The position numbers were made by a program, and so were the translations under genes. Below are positions 35,773 to 44,407 of a DNA stretch of 64,000 nt, in pieces. Location of the stretch: NCBI RefSeq assembly GCF_013033515.1, contig NZ_WQEG01000002.1, positions 124,001-188,000 of the forward strand. Direction: 5' to 3'. The DNA comes from Ruegeria sp. HKCCA6707. Its GTDB lineage: Bacteria; Pseudomonadota; Alphaproteobacteria; Rhodobacterales; Rhodobacteraceae. The notes beneath the pieces were generated by a model, which did no database searches, was not told where the DNA came from, and saw nothing but the letters and a program-made list of their open reading frames with translations. The first letter of the stretch is position 1; the number at the start of each line of letters is the position of its first letter.

Positions 35773-37143
35773 TTAGTCCTGCCGAGCCGCTTGACGGATC
35801 CGATTCAGCACAAAGATCGGAATTCCAGCAAGAAGCAGCAAAAAGCTCCACATCGCGGCTTCGGCCCCCGCGCCATAGATGGTCAGCAGCGAAAACACAA
35901 AGGCGATGCCAGCGACGGGCAGATAGGTCCACGGGTTGAGGAAACCGATACGGCGGCCCAGCGAGATCAGGATCAGGCCCTCGACGCAGCAGCAGAACAA
36001 ATAGCTCACCATGTCTGTCACAATCGACAGGTCGATCAGATATTCATACAGCCCCAGCAAAGAGCTGGACGCAAAGGATTTGAACAGCAGGATCGCAACG
36101 GAAAGCGCCATTGAAATCACGATCCCCTTTGCCGGGACACCGTTCTTGTTCAGCTTAGAAAACCATGCGGGGAATAACCCGTGGCGCGCAGCCGCAAGCG
36201 GCACCTGCGCCATAAGCAATGTCCAGCCATTGAGCGCCGCCACGGATGACAACACGGCGGCGACGGCGATGACATATCCCGCCCAATCACCCCAAATCAG
36301 GCTGGCGGCATCCGAGAAAGGAGCCGTAGACTGCGCAAGCGCGTCCGCATCCATGACGCCCATCACCGTGAGCGTGCCGAACGTATAGACCAGTGCGGCC
36401 AAAAGCGTTCCAACGACGGTGGCAAAGGCGATTGTGCGGTTGGGGTCTTTGACATCGCCCGCGGGTACGGTGGCGGATTCCACACCGGTGAAAGCAAACA
36501 TGATGAACGGCGCAGTGCCTGCAAGGGCCAATAGAAAGGAATGCGGCGTCGGGTTGATCGGAGTAAAATGCCCCCAGTCCACCCAGAACAGCCCCACAAA
36601 TGAGACAGCCAGAAACGGGATCATCTTGATGCAGACGATGACAAGCTGGAACACTCCGACGGTTTCAGCGCCTCTGAGATTCAAAAGTCCAACCCCGATC
36701 ATCATTGCCAAAGCTACGGTGGTGCCGCCACCCGGCAGATCGCTCAGGCCCGGCACGAAATACAGCAGATAATCCGTGGCTCCCAAGGCAATCGCCGGAA
36801 GCGCCACCCAAACCGCGATCCAATATCCCCAGGCAACAAGAAACCCGGCAAAATCCCCAAACCCCAGGCGGGTATAGGCATAGGGGCCACCGGTTTCCGG
36901 CGCGACCCGACTGAGGCGAGCAAACACCAGGCCCAGACACAAGGCGCCGATGGACATCACGATCCAGCCGATGATCGCGACCGCTCCAAACGGGGCCAGG
37001 GCGGCGGGTGCCAGGAAAAAGCCCGAACCGATGATATTGCCGACCACAAGTGCGGTGCAGGTCCAGGGCCCAAGCGTTCGGGTCACTTTCGGGGAAGATT
37101 GCGCGGGCTGTTCTTCAGTAGATTTTTCCAAGCCTTGAGACAC
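35773..37143 (-). CDS. APC-superfamily amino-acid permease/antiporter
   Basis: 456-residue membrane protein with about 12 hydrophobic helices. The first helix holds GNIIGSGFFLAPAALAPFG, the substrate-binding GSG motif of APC transporters. GGPYAYTRLGFGDFAGFLVAWGYW follows, as in AdiC/CadB-type basic-amino-acid antiporters. The helix-6 motif is FAFTGVESATVPAGDVKDP. Substrate may be arginine, agmatine, lysine or a polyamine relative. It is the first gene of a two-gene minus-strand unit with the unknown 492-residue protein. Confidence 0.88.
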   Translation of the reverse strand: MSQGLEKSTEEQPAQSSPKVTRTLGPWTCTALVVGNIIGSGFFLAPAALAPFGAVAIIGWIVMSIGALCLGLVFARLSRVAPETGGPYAYTRLGFGDFAGFLVAWGYWIAVWVALPAIALGATDYLLYFVPGLSDLPGGGTTVALAMMIGVGLLNLRGAETVGVFQLVIVCIKMIPFLAVSFVGLFWVDWGHFTPINPTPHSFLLALAGTAPFIMFAFTGVESATVPAGDVKDPNRTIAFATVVGTLLAALVYTFGTLTVMGVMDADALAQSTAPFSDAASLIWGDWAGYVIAVAAVLSSVAALNGWTLLMAQVPLAAARHGLFPAWFSKLNKNGVPAKGIVISMALSVAILLFKSFASSSLLGLYEYLIDLSIVTDMVSYLFCCCVEGLILISLGRRIGFLNPWTYLPVAGIAFVFSLLTIYGAGAEAAMWSFLLLLAGIPIFVLNRIRQAARQD

Positions 37144-37485
37144 GTAAACCTCTGATCAAACCATCCAGTCGCAATGGCGGTATGACATAGGCTCGTAACG
37201 TTGGATGCAAGGCCCGATTTGGTCAGCGCCCCGTCATTCGCCTCAATCCCTTCAAATGTTGCGTTTGGGGGGGTTAAACGACAAGCACATTCCGTTCAGG
37301 GCCAGTCCTTCCTCCGAGGGTCCGTCCATAATCTTTCCCATGCAACCTTCTTCGGTGCTCATACCGCCGCCGGTCGTCAATGTGTTAGTCTTTATGCGTT
37401 GGAATTGCGGGTGTTGGGTCTGTCATTTCGGATCCCCTTTTGATGCTTTGGGATGGCCCCGCCCCGGGGACCATCGCCGAGACGT
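37144..37485. other. intergenic stretch, nothing recognised
   Basis: 342 bases between the start of the permease gene and the end of the nitrilase gene, both on the minus strand. Short frames here lack ribosome sites and family features. It should contain the permease promoter close to 37150-37250, but no clear promoter or terminator could be fixed. Confidence 0.5.
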
Positions 37486-38496
37486 CTATTCCGCGGCTTC
37501 GGGTTGGGTGTCGATCAGGTCGACCTCTTCCCAGCCGGGCGCATCGTCGAAGTGCAGGACGGCGCGCTGTTTCTTGCGGTTGATCAGCAGCCGCGTGCTG
37601 TCGCGTTTCGCATAGTGACCCGCAGGATCGGCCGCCGCCTTGGCATAGCCGATCATGTGCAGATCGATATCGGCATACATGATGCCCTCCTGGTCATGCG
37701 GGATCCGTTCGGCCAGCTCCGACCCGTCCGGGCCAAAGATCGCGGTATAGCCACCGCCCACCGGGAACAGCGCCTCTTTCTCGGGATTGCCCTCGCACAG
37801 CAGGTCCTGCATCTCTTTGGTTACCAGCGAACAGGGGGCCAGAACGAAACAGCCACCTTCGACCGCATAGATCATGGACGCCGCGTTGTTCACCTGATGC
37901 CCCAGCGCATAGGCCGTGCCCTCATACAGCGCCAGGTTCGGCCAGGCGGCCACATGGATCTGTTCGTTTTGGGCATACATGGCATATTTGCTCAGCGGTT
38001 GCAGGTGCTCCCAGCAGGCCAGCTGCCCGACGCGCCCGATCGAGGTGTCGACCACGCTCAGGTCCGAGCCGTCGCCTTCGCCATAGACCGTGCGTTCGAC
38101 ATGGGTGGGTTTCAGCTTGCGACGGCGGTTGATCACCTCACCGGTTTCGTCGAAATGCCATTGCGCGATATAGAGCGAGCCGCCATCACGTTCAGAGCAA
38201 CCCATCGACAGCTGGATGTTGTTGTCGCGGCAGGCTTTGGACAGGCGCTTTTCCTGATCGCTGCCGGCAACAATCGAATTGTCAAAGTAACGGCCCACGA
38301 ACTGCATCTGCCAGGCAACAGGGCCCAGCCAGATGTGATTGGGATAGCCCGGCAACCAGGTTTCGCTGAATGCAATCAGCTTGGCGCCGTTCTTCGCGGC
38401 CTCTTCGATCAGACCGATGGCTTTGTCGATGCCTGCGTCCAGATCAAGAAAGCAGGGGGCCGCCTGAACCGCAGCGACTTTGAATTGAGTAGACAT
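37486..38496 (-). CDS. nitrilase
   Basis: 336-residue carbon-nitrogen hydrolase. The catalytic triad is visible as Glu45 (AFSETWLPGYPN), Lys129 (RRKLKPTHVER) and Cys161 (QLACWEHLQPL). These flanks are those of true nitrilases, which turn R-CN to the acid and ammonia, not amidases. ATG 38496 is preceded by GGAGGTG; the 42-residue extension further up is noncoding. Residues after about 300 form the short tail common in nitrilases. It is divergent from an AraC-type regulator, the arrangement known for regulated nitrilase genes such as Rhodococcus nitA/nitR. Arylacetonitrile, aliphatic or indole-acetonitrile substrates are all possible. Confidence 0.92.
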   Translation of the reverse strand: MSTQFKVAAVQAAPCFLDLDAGIDKAIGLIEEAAKNGAKLIAFSETWLPGYPNHIWLGPVAWQMQFVGRYFDNSIVAGSDQEKRLSKACRDNNIQLSMGCSERDGGSLYIAQWHFDETGEVINRRRKLKPTHVERTVYGEGDGSDLSVVDTSIGRVGQLACWEHLQPLSKYAMYAQNEQIHVAAWPNLALYEGTAYALGHQVNNAASMIYAVEGGCFVLAPCSLVTKEMQDLLCEGNPEKEALFPVGGGYTAIFGPDGSELAERIPHDQEGIMYADIDLHMIGYAKAAADPAGHYAKRDSTRLLINRKKQRAVLHFDDAPGWEEVDLIDTQPEAAE

Positions 38497-38585
38497 GGTG
38501 CACCTCCGTTGGATGAACAAAGGCTGTCGGATCACGGGCGGTCGTGCTTTTGCGTCTGGGCGGAAAAACTTGCTTTTTCGGGCAA

Positions 38586-38606
38586 GATCGACATGCTTTG
38601 TCGATC
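38586..38606. promoter_or_regulatory. inverted repeat in the nitrilase/araC intergenic region
   Basis: GATCGACA-TGCTT-TGTCGATC has perfect 8-base arms, 16 bases before the regulator start. It could be an operator for the AraC-type protein or a leader hairpin. Function inferred from position. Confidence 0.4.
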
Positions 38607-38622
38607 CATTCAAGGGGACCAC

Positions 38623-39588
38623 ATGGATATTCAGACGCGTTACGACACAAACAACGTGCCGCTAAACCAGCGCCTCGCATACTGGCAAGACTCCGTTTGC
38701 AACAGCTATGTGCAGCTCGGGTGTGAGATCGAAAATCGTCACAACTTCCGAGGCTTGATCGAAGTTGCTCGGCACTCGGTTCTGTCGATTTCACGTGTGA
38801 CGGGGTTGGCGCATCGGGTCGAACGCCGCAAACGCGATATCCGGTCTGCGACGGATGCCTATTTTCTTTTGAGCCTGCAAACAGCCGAATCGTCGACCGT
38901 GACGCAATTTGGAAAAACCGCACTTTTGCGCACCGGTGATATGGCGCTCTACAGCAGTACCGATCCATATTCGCTGCGCTTGACTGACGATTTCAGTCAG
39001 ACGGTTGTCCAGCTTCCCAGCGCGAAACTGATCGAGCGCTTGCCCAATGCCGAACTGCTGACCGCGCGCCGGATCGACGGGCAAAGCGGTATTGGCAAGC
39101 TGGTGCGCGAGAATATTCTGGCTTTTTCTGAACATGTGAATACGCCCAACCCAACCGTGCAGGCGCTGTTGCAAGACACGCTGATTGATCTGATCGCGAC
39201 GGGTCTGGCGGCTGAGGGGGCGGATCGGTTGGAACTGTCCTCGCCAGAACAGCATGTACTGTTGCGCGCCAAATCCTTTGTGCGCGCAAATCTGCATGAC
39301 CCCAAGCTTGACCGCCACCGCGTTGCGGCCGAGATCGGTATGTCGGTGCGGCGCCTGAACGAGATCTTCTCGAAACATGATGAATCGATCAGCGCTTTCA
39401 TCCGTCGGATGCGTCTTGAGGCCGTGGCTGCCGATTTCAAAGACCCGCGATTTGCGCAGCAATCGATCAGTGAGATCGCTTTCCGCCAGGGCTTTTCGAA
39501 CATGCAGAACTTTTCGACAACGTTCCGCACTCATTTCGGCGCGAGCCCCCGAGACTATCGGAAAATGTCGAGCCAGCCCACGACTTGA
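38623..39588 (+). CDS. AraC-family transcriptional regulator
   Basis: 321-residue activator. Residues about 20-190 form the AraC-binding-like N-terminal domain (type seen in NitR and related regulators). Residues about 215-320 hold the double helix-turn-helix with DRHRVAAEIGMSVRRLNEIF and SISEIAFRQGFSNMQNFSTT, then FRTHFGASPRDYRK, the usual AraC ending. ATG 38623 is preceded by AAGGGGAC. The open frame runs far upstream to 37453, but that part is only antisense of the nitrilase gene. Divergent placement makes nitrilase its likely target. Confidence 0.88.
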   Translation: MDIQTRYDTNNVPLNQRLAYWQDSVCNSYVQLGCEIENRHNFRGLIEVARHSVLSISRVTGLAHRVERRKRDIRSATDAYFLLSLQTAESSTVTQFGKTALLRTGDMALYSSTDPYSLRLTDDFSQTVVQLPSAKLIERLPNAELLTARRIDGQSGIGKLVRENILAFSEHVNTPNPTVQALLQDTLIDLIATGLAAEGADRLELSSPEQHVLLRAKSFVRANLHDPKLDRHRVAAEIGMSVRRLNEIFSKHDESISAFIRRMRLEAVAADFKDPRFAQQSISEIAFRQGFSNMQNFSTTFRTHFGASPRDYRKMSSQPTT

Positions 39589-39600
39589 AAAGTTGCTGAC

Positions 39601-41355
39601 CTAAGGCGCAACCCCAAAAAGTTCGCGCCGTTTCGAGCGATAGAAATCTGACTGGAAATGACCGCGCACCCAATCACCTGTTTCGTCAAGAAACCGGATC
39701 CTGGGATCACTATGGCCATCTCGCGCTTTGCGGTTGGCAACCTGCCGGAAATAAAAATGGTTCAGCAGCCGGAAAAACTCGGTCAGGTATACATCTGAGA
39801 CACGGGTATTGCCCCGTATCAAAAGCATGTTCTCATCATTCGACGACAAGGATCCGGGTGAGAAATTGGCCGATCCGGTAAAGACCATGGGTTCATCGGT
39901 CAGAACGTCGATACCCATGTATTTGGTATGCACAAAGAACACATGGCCCGAGCTGCGGAAATGATGCTCGCGCCACATCCATTGTTCCAGTTTGAAGCCG
40001 GGAACCTTGCGCCAGTGCCCAAGACTGCCGGTAAACCCAAGCCCCTGGCCAAAGACGATGCGCGTGTCGCGGTCGCGTTCGATCATCTCTTGCGCGCCCG
40101 CACCCCGGCTGCGCTGTTCCATCAGGATATACCGCAGATAGTCGCGGTCATTGTCGAAATATTTCGCCAGCCGCGTGGTGACGCCAAAGGCCGACGTCAG
40201 AATGACGGTCTGGCGGGCCTGTTCGATCTTGCGGCCATACCAATCCAGCTCGCTTGAGCCTTTGCGCGGCGAAAAAAGCGGGGTGATTGAATTTTCGGGC
40301 AACTCTTCTTGCGGCGGCGGTGTGCGGGCCTCGGTGAAGGCACGCATTTCTTCGCGCTGTGCATCACGCGCGAGCAGGTCAAAATAGTCCGAATAGGCTT
40401 GGGCCACGCCTTCATCGCGCACGACATGGCCGGTGTTGCTTTGCCCGCAAAAGCCGGATGCTGTGATATTGGTCGAGCCGGTCCAGACCTGCACCGGGTG
40501 GCCGTTTTCTTTCAACACCATGAATTTGTTATGGGTGATCGCAACAAAGTGGATGCGTTCCTTGAAATGCAGGTTCGCCTGCCCGGCAAAAGGTGCGATC
40601 GCTGCCCGGTTCATGACGCCGTATTTGGTTTCGGTCCGCCTGTTCTCGCTGCGTTTGAAGAAATCGGCCTCGAAAGTTACCTCGACCCGCGCCCCTCTTG
40701 CGGCCGCATCGGCAAGCGCTTGCAGGATCGGCGGATAGGTCAGTTCATAAAACCCGCAATGCAGGCTGAACCGGCTGTCTCGGGCCTGAGCGATGAAATT
40801 CAGCGCCCCTTCCAGCAGCCCGCGCGACAGCCATTGGGTGCGCTCGGAGTGCGGATCGTCCAGTTCGGCCTTCAGCGCGTCTTGGTCCAGCGTTTCGTCA
40901 TTGGCAAACCTTTCGGCATAGGCCTGGCTGACAATTGCGCCGCGATTGAAAAAGATCGAATGTTCACCGATTTCCTCGGACTCGGTGCGCACGGTGATTT
41001 CAAGATCGGTTCCGCGCCGCAGCGTTGACAGATCACCGTTTACAGGCCGGAACAGGGGCCGGATCACGTAAGAGTAGGCGCGGTCGGGTTCGGCCCAATA
41101 GTGGCCCCAGCGAAAGTCCTGAACCGGGTGATCAGCCGTGTCAAACCGTTCTGCGCGGGCCGGATCGGGCACAACGGATTCGAAACATTTGAACCCTTTC
41201 AACCAGCGGATCCCGCCGGTTTCGGTGCGCAGGCCCACGCCAAACCCCAAGAAGCCGTCCAACACGTCTTCCTTTGCGTTCATATGCAGCATCACAACCC
41301 GTGTGCCGCTGATCGCATGAACTGAAAAGCCATCAGCCTTTGTGGAAACGCGCAT
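39601..41355 (-). CDS. phospholipase D-like domain protein
   Basis: 584-residue protein with two PLD-like halves. The second HKD motif is canonical: HTKYMGID with His476, Lys478 and Asp483, followed by FTGSANFSPGSL. The first reads HNKFMVLK (His275, Lys277) with Lys instead of the usual Asp, followed by WTGSTNITASGF. The N-terminal 180 residues are a separate unrecognised region. ATG 41355 follows GGAGG. No signal peptide is seen, so a cytosolic nuclease or phosphodiesterase is likelier than a secreted lipase. It converges on the AraC gene with a 12-base gap and stands as a single-gene unit; a defence-type role is conceivable but not shown. Confidence 0.78.
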   Translation of the reverse strand: MRVSTKADGFSVHAISGTRVVMLHMNAKEDVLDGFLGFGVGLRTETGGIRWLKGFKCFESVVPDPARAERFDTADHPVQDFRWGHYWAEPDRAYSYVIRPLFRPVNGDLSTLRRGTDLEITVRTESEEIGEHSIFFNRGAIVSQAYAERFANDETLDQDALKAELDDPHSERTQWLSRGLLEGALNFIAQARDSRFSLHCGFYELTYPPILQALADAAARGARVEVTFEADFFKRSENRRTETKYGVMNRAAIAPFAGQANLHFKERIHFVAITHNKFMVLKENGHPVQVWTGSTNITASGFCGQSNTGHVVRDEGVAQAYSDYFDLLARDAQREEMRAFTEARTPPPQEELPENSITPLFSPRKGSSELDWYGRKIEQARQTVILTSAFGVTTRLAKYFDNDRDYLRYILMEQRSRGAGAQEMIERDRDTRIVFGQGLGFTGSLGHWRKVPGFKLEQWMWREHHFRSSGHVFFVHTKYMGIDVLTDEPMVFTGSANFSPGSLSSNDENMLLIRGNTRVSDVYLTEFFRLLNHFYFRQVANRKARDGHSDPRIRFLDETGDWVRGHFQSDFYRSKRRELFGVAP

Positions 41356-41458
41356 AATGCCCTCCAACAGAATTTAGTTATCAAAATGGGCCGCAGCTGC
41401 GACCAGCTTTAGAATAGTAAAGGTCTTTGAACATTTTCTGACGCGCAGCCTAGCACGA

Positions 41459-42103
41459 TCACTTGGGTGCGCCAAACCGGGTAATTAGCGCTGAAATTTG
41501 CGTCTTGGTCAGGTGTTTGGGCGACATCGCCTGTGTCAGAACTGCCAATTTCGCGGTCTCTTCCAGCTCTTCCATCGCGTTGGTGGCGGCCCAGAGGTCG
41601 GGGCCTGCGACAACCGGGCCGTGATTGGCCAGCAGGACAGCGGTATATTTGCCCTTTAGCGCGCGCACGGCTTCACCCATTTCGGGATCACCAGGCAGGA
41701 AGAAGGGTAAGAGCTTTACCTTGCCCAACCGCATGATCGCATAAGGGGTGAGCGGCGGCAGCGCATCATCGGGATCGACCTGAGGCAGCATAGACAGCGC
41801 CACCGAATAGGTGGAATGCAGATGCACCACGGCCCCGGTACCCACCCGCGTCTCATAAAAGGCCGTGTGCAGGGGGATTTCCTTGGTGGGCGCGTCGCCC
41901 GAGATCAGCTTCAGATCCTGGCTCAGATGGCTGATACGGGCGGGGTCAAGAAAGCCCAGAGAACTACCCGTGGGCGTCATCACTATCGTCCCGTCCGAAG
42001 CGCGGGCCGAGATATTACCGGATGCCCCTCCGGTCAGCCCGCGATCATAAAGCGATTTTGAGATCACGCAGATCTCTTCCCTCAGTTTGGCGATCTCGCT
42101 CAT
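41459..42103 (-). CDS. otnC: class II aldolase/adducin-family decarboxylase, OtnC type
   Basis: 214-residue Zn-dependent enzyme. Metal ligands fit the class II aldolase pattern: Glu75 in TKEIPLHTAF, His94 and His96 in VVHLHSTYS, and a later His in LLANHGPVV. GLTGGASGNISAR binds phosphate. Next to OtnK it is best read as 3-oxo-tetronate 4-phosphate decarboxylase, giving dihydroxyacetone phosphate and CO2 in four-carbon acid-sugar breakdown. The start at 42103 overlaps the otnK stop by 4 bases. The open frame continues upstream to 43084, but that is a shadow of otnK. Confidence 0.85.
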   Translation of the reverse strand: MSEIAKLREEICVISKSLYDRGLTGGASGNISARASDGTIVMTPTGSSLGFLDPARISHLSQDLKLISGDAPTKEIPLHTAFYETRVGTGAVVHLHSTYSVALSMLPQVDPDDALPPLTPYAIMRLGKVKLLPFFLPGDPEMGEAVRALKGKYTAVLLANHGPVVAGPDLWAATNAMEELEETAKLAVLTQAMSPKHLTKTQISALITRFGAPK

Positions 42104-43329
42104 ATCTGGCCTTCCAGAATGTCCAGAGCGTCTTTGAAAAACGTGGGCCCGCCGAAATTGCCGGATTTCAGTGCCAAAGCGATGGGATCTGACCCTTCGA
42201 CACGCAAGGCCGGGACGCCCGCTGCAAGACGAGGCCCGATGGTAAAGGCGGAAACGCCCAGCCCCTGAACCACCGCGCCCGAGGTTTCTCCGCCAGCGAC
42301 CAAGAAACGCCTGACGCCGCGACGGGCCAGTTCGGCTGCCAGTTCGGCAAAAAGCGTTTCCAGCGCATGGGCCGCTCGGTCCTGACCAAATCGTGCTTGG
42401 GCGTCCTTTACGATCTGCGGGTCGGCTGAGGAATAGACCAGGGGCGGGGTCGTTTGGGCGCAGACCCAATCGGCAATGGCATGGACGTTGGCCGTGCCGG
42501 AAATTGCGTCTTCGGCAGAGATTTCCATCGCTTCGGCGTGCGCCTGATAAAGCTTCACCTGTTCCCGGGTCGCCCGGCTGCATGAGCCGGACAGAACAAC
42601 ACCCGGGCCGGTGATCGGCACCCATTCTGCCGTTTTCGGCTGCGCGCCGAAATTGGCGGGCAAACCAAGCGCGATGCCCGACCCACCGCAAACCAACGGC
42701 GCGCCTTTGGCTGCGGCTCCGATCTGCACAAGGTCCGCATCGCGGATGGCGTCGACGATCACGTGTCCGTTGCCGGGCAGGGCGGCGCGGATCGCATCGG
42801 CGCCTGCCATGACGGTGGCTGCGGGCACATGTCCGATGGGGCGCGTGGATTGAGCCGCCAAAACCCGACGCAGGTCCGGGTCGGTCATCGGGGTCAGGGG
42901 ATGATCCTCCATCCCGCATTCGTTCAGCAGCACATCCTGCACAAACAGATGCCCCTGATAGACCGAGCGGCCATTTTCCGGGAAGGCCGGGCAAACGATG
43001 GTGGCTTGGGCCTGGAGCCCGTCGGCCAAGGCATCCAGAACCGGGCCGATATTGCCCTTTGGCGTGCTGTCGAAAGTCGAGCAAACCTTGAAGACAATCT
43101 GCCGGGCCCCCTGTTGCAACAACCAGTCGCAGGCCGCAAGCGAGGCGCGCACGGCCTCGTCCACCGGTGCGGTGCGGGATTTCAGAGAGATCACCCCCGC
43201 CTCAAGCGCAGGATCAGCCGGGTCGCGGGGGGTGTCGATAAATTGCGCCACGCGCATCCCGGCCTCGGACAGCGTCAGGGCGATGTCGGACGCGCCGGTA
43301 AAGTCGTCGGCGATGACCCCGATTTTCAT
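42100..43329 (-). CDS. otnK: four-carbon acid-sugar kinase (DUF1537), OtnK type
   Basis: 409-residue kinase of the former DUF1537 family. The N-terminal domain opens with IGVIADDFTGASDIALTLSEAG and has FKVCSTFDSTPKGNIGP and CPAFPENGRSVYQGHLF, hallmarks of 3-oxo-tetronate kinase. The C-terminal nucleotide domain ends with FLVAGGETSGAVVQGLGV and PALRVEGSDPIALALKSGNFGG. It phosphorylates 3-oxo-tetronates before OtnC decarboxylation. It overlaps both neighbours by 4 bases. The usual companion isomerase (OtnI) and 3-hydroxyacid dehydrogenase (LtnD/DenD) are not in this window. Confidence 0.88.
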   Translation of the reverse strand: MKIGVIADDFTGASDIALTLSEAGMRVAQFIDTPRDPADPALEAGVISLKSRTAPVDEAVRASLAACDWLLQQGARQIVFKVCSTFDSTPKGNIGPVLDALADGLQAQATIVCPAFPENGRSVYQGHLFVQDVLLNECGMEDHPLTPMTDPDLRRVLAAQSTRPIGHVPAATVMAGADAIRAALPGNGHVIVDAIRDADLVQIGAAAKGAPLVCGGSGIALGLPANFGAQPKTAEWVPITGPGVVLSGSCSRATREQVKLYQAHAEAMEISAEDAISGTANVHAIADWVCAQTTPPLVYSSADPQIVKDAQARFGQDRAAHALETLFAELAAELARRGVRRFLVAGGETSGAVVQGLGVSAFTIGPRLAAGVPALRVEGSDPIALALKSGNFGGPTFFKDALDILEGQI

Positions 43330-44123
43330 AGAATGATCTCTTTCTGAGGGCCGACATCCAACCGGTAGATATGGGGCGCGATATCCTGCGCAAAGAATTT
43401 GCGCACAAGGGGGTCATGCCCGGGGATGATCAACTCGCGGCGTGAGGCGAGGCGTTCAAGCGTGTCAAACCCGTCCAGCATGTCTTGCAGATCGACAACG
43501 ATGGGAAAGGGCTGCTTGCGCCAGGCGTTTTCATAGAAATGCGCCGCGTCCGAGGCCAGCACCATCCACCCCGACTGCGTGCGTACCCGCACACATTGCA
43601 GGCCGCGACTGTGCCCTCCGATCTTGTGCAGGGTCACGCCATCCGCCACTTCGGCGTCGCCATCGTGAAAGATGACCTGCCCGGAATAAAGCCTTTGGAT
43701 CACTTCACAGACATGATGGGCCGAAAACGGGTGACGCAGCGCCTCGTGACACATGCAGGGGCCAGTTGCGAAGGCCATCTCGGCCGTTTGCAGGTGCAGC
43801 TTGGCATTGGGAAAAAGGTGCAGCCCGCCCGCGTGGTCGTAATGCAGATGGGTGACAATGACCTGATCCACCGCCTCGGCCTGAATGCCAAGTGGGGCCA
43901 GAGCAGCTCTCGGATCCATCGCGATAGGGCGCGCGCGGGCCGAGGCCTCGTTTGAATCATAGCCGGTGTCGACCAGAATGACCTGATCGCCATTTTGAAT
44001 AACCCACATGAAGTAATCCATCGCATGAGGGGCGTCGTGGTTGTCATCAAAGATAAAACTGTCGCCGCGCACGCGCGCGTTGCGGTCGGCATATTTCACC
44101 GCATGTATCTGCCAGTTCCTCAC
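43326..44123 (-). CDS. MBL-fold metallo-hydrolase, lactonase-like
   Basis: 265-residue metallo-beta-lactamase-fold protein. The metal site THLHYDHAGG (His92, His94, Asp96, His97) is complete, with further ligands in ATGPCMCHEALRHP, SDAAHFYEN (Asp/His) and IPGHDP near the C-terminus. Close to AHL-lactonase-type hydrolases (AttM/AiiA group), which open lactone rings. In this operon it may open a sugar-acid lactone before the kinase step; quorum-signal hydrolysis is the alternative. Overlaps the ABM gene and otnK by 4 bases each. Confidence 0.85.
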   Translation of the reverse strand: MRNWQIHAVKYADRNARVRGDSFIFDDNHDAPHAMDYFMWVIQNGDQVILVDTGYDSNEASARARPIAMDPRAALAPLGIQAEAVDQVIVTHLHYDHAGGLHLFPNAKLHLQTAEMAFATGPCMCHEALRHPFSAHHVCEVIQRLYSGQVIFHDGDAEVADGVTLHKIGGHSRGLQCVRVRTQSGWMVLASDAAHFYENAWRKQPFPIVVDLQDMLDGFDTLERLASRRELIIPGHDPLVRKFFAQDIAPHIYRLDVGPQKEIIL

Positions 44124-44407
44124 CGGATCACCTCATCAAACAGGGCCACTGTCTTCTCTTCAATCATATCGGCGACCTTGCTGTCGAAACTTTTGAAATG
44201 CACCGATGCAAGATGGGCATCAAAGGCGGCCCGGTCATCGTAGATTTCATACAGAAACACCTGATTTGGATCGTCGCCGCGACAGATGTCAAACTGGTGG
44301 CATCCCGGTTCCTGCTGTAGCGAAGTTTGGGCGTTTTCGACCATCAAGGGCAAAAACGTCTCAAGGTGATCTGGGGCCACGCGGAATGTGACGGTGACGG
44401 CATACAT
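44120..44407 (-). CDS. antibiotic biosynthesis monooxygenase (ABM)-domain protein
   Basis: 95-residue single-domain dimeric alpha-beta protein like YgiN/LsrG. Signatures are VTFRVAPDHLETFLPLMVENA, then SLQQEPGCHQFDICRG and FLYEIYDDRAAFDAHLASVHFKSF. Family members are quinol monooxygenases, isomerases of keto-sugars (LsrG) or mutarotase-like proteins. An isomerase role similar to LsrG would be attractive here because the operon lacks OtnI, but this is only inference. Its start shares one base with the TctA stop (TGATG) and it overlaps the MBL gene. Confidence 0.82.
   Translation of the reverse strand: MYAVTVTFRVAPDHLETFLPLMVENAQTSLQQEPGCHQFDICRGDDPNQVFLYEIYDDRAAFDAHLASVHFKSFDSKVADMIEEKTVALFDEVIR

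Noticed and set aside
37453..38622. Long N-terminal extension of the AraC regulator
   Set aside because: The open frame is the complement of the nitrilase gene. A proper start with ribosome site exists at 38623.
42104..43084. Long N-terminal extension of OtnC
   Set aside because: Low-complexity Arg/Gly/Pro-rich reading that is simply another frame of otnK.
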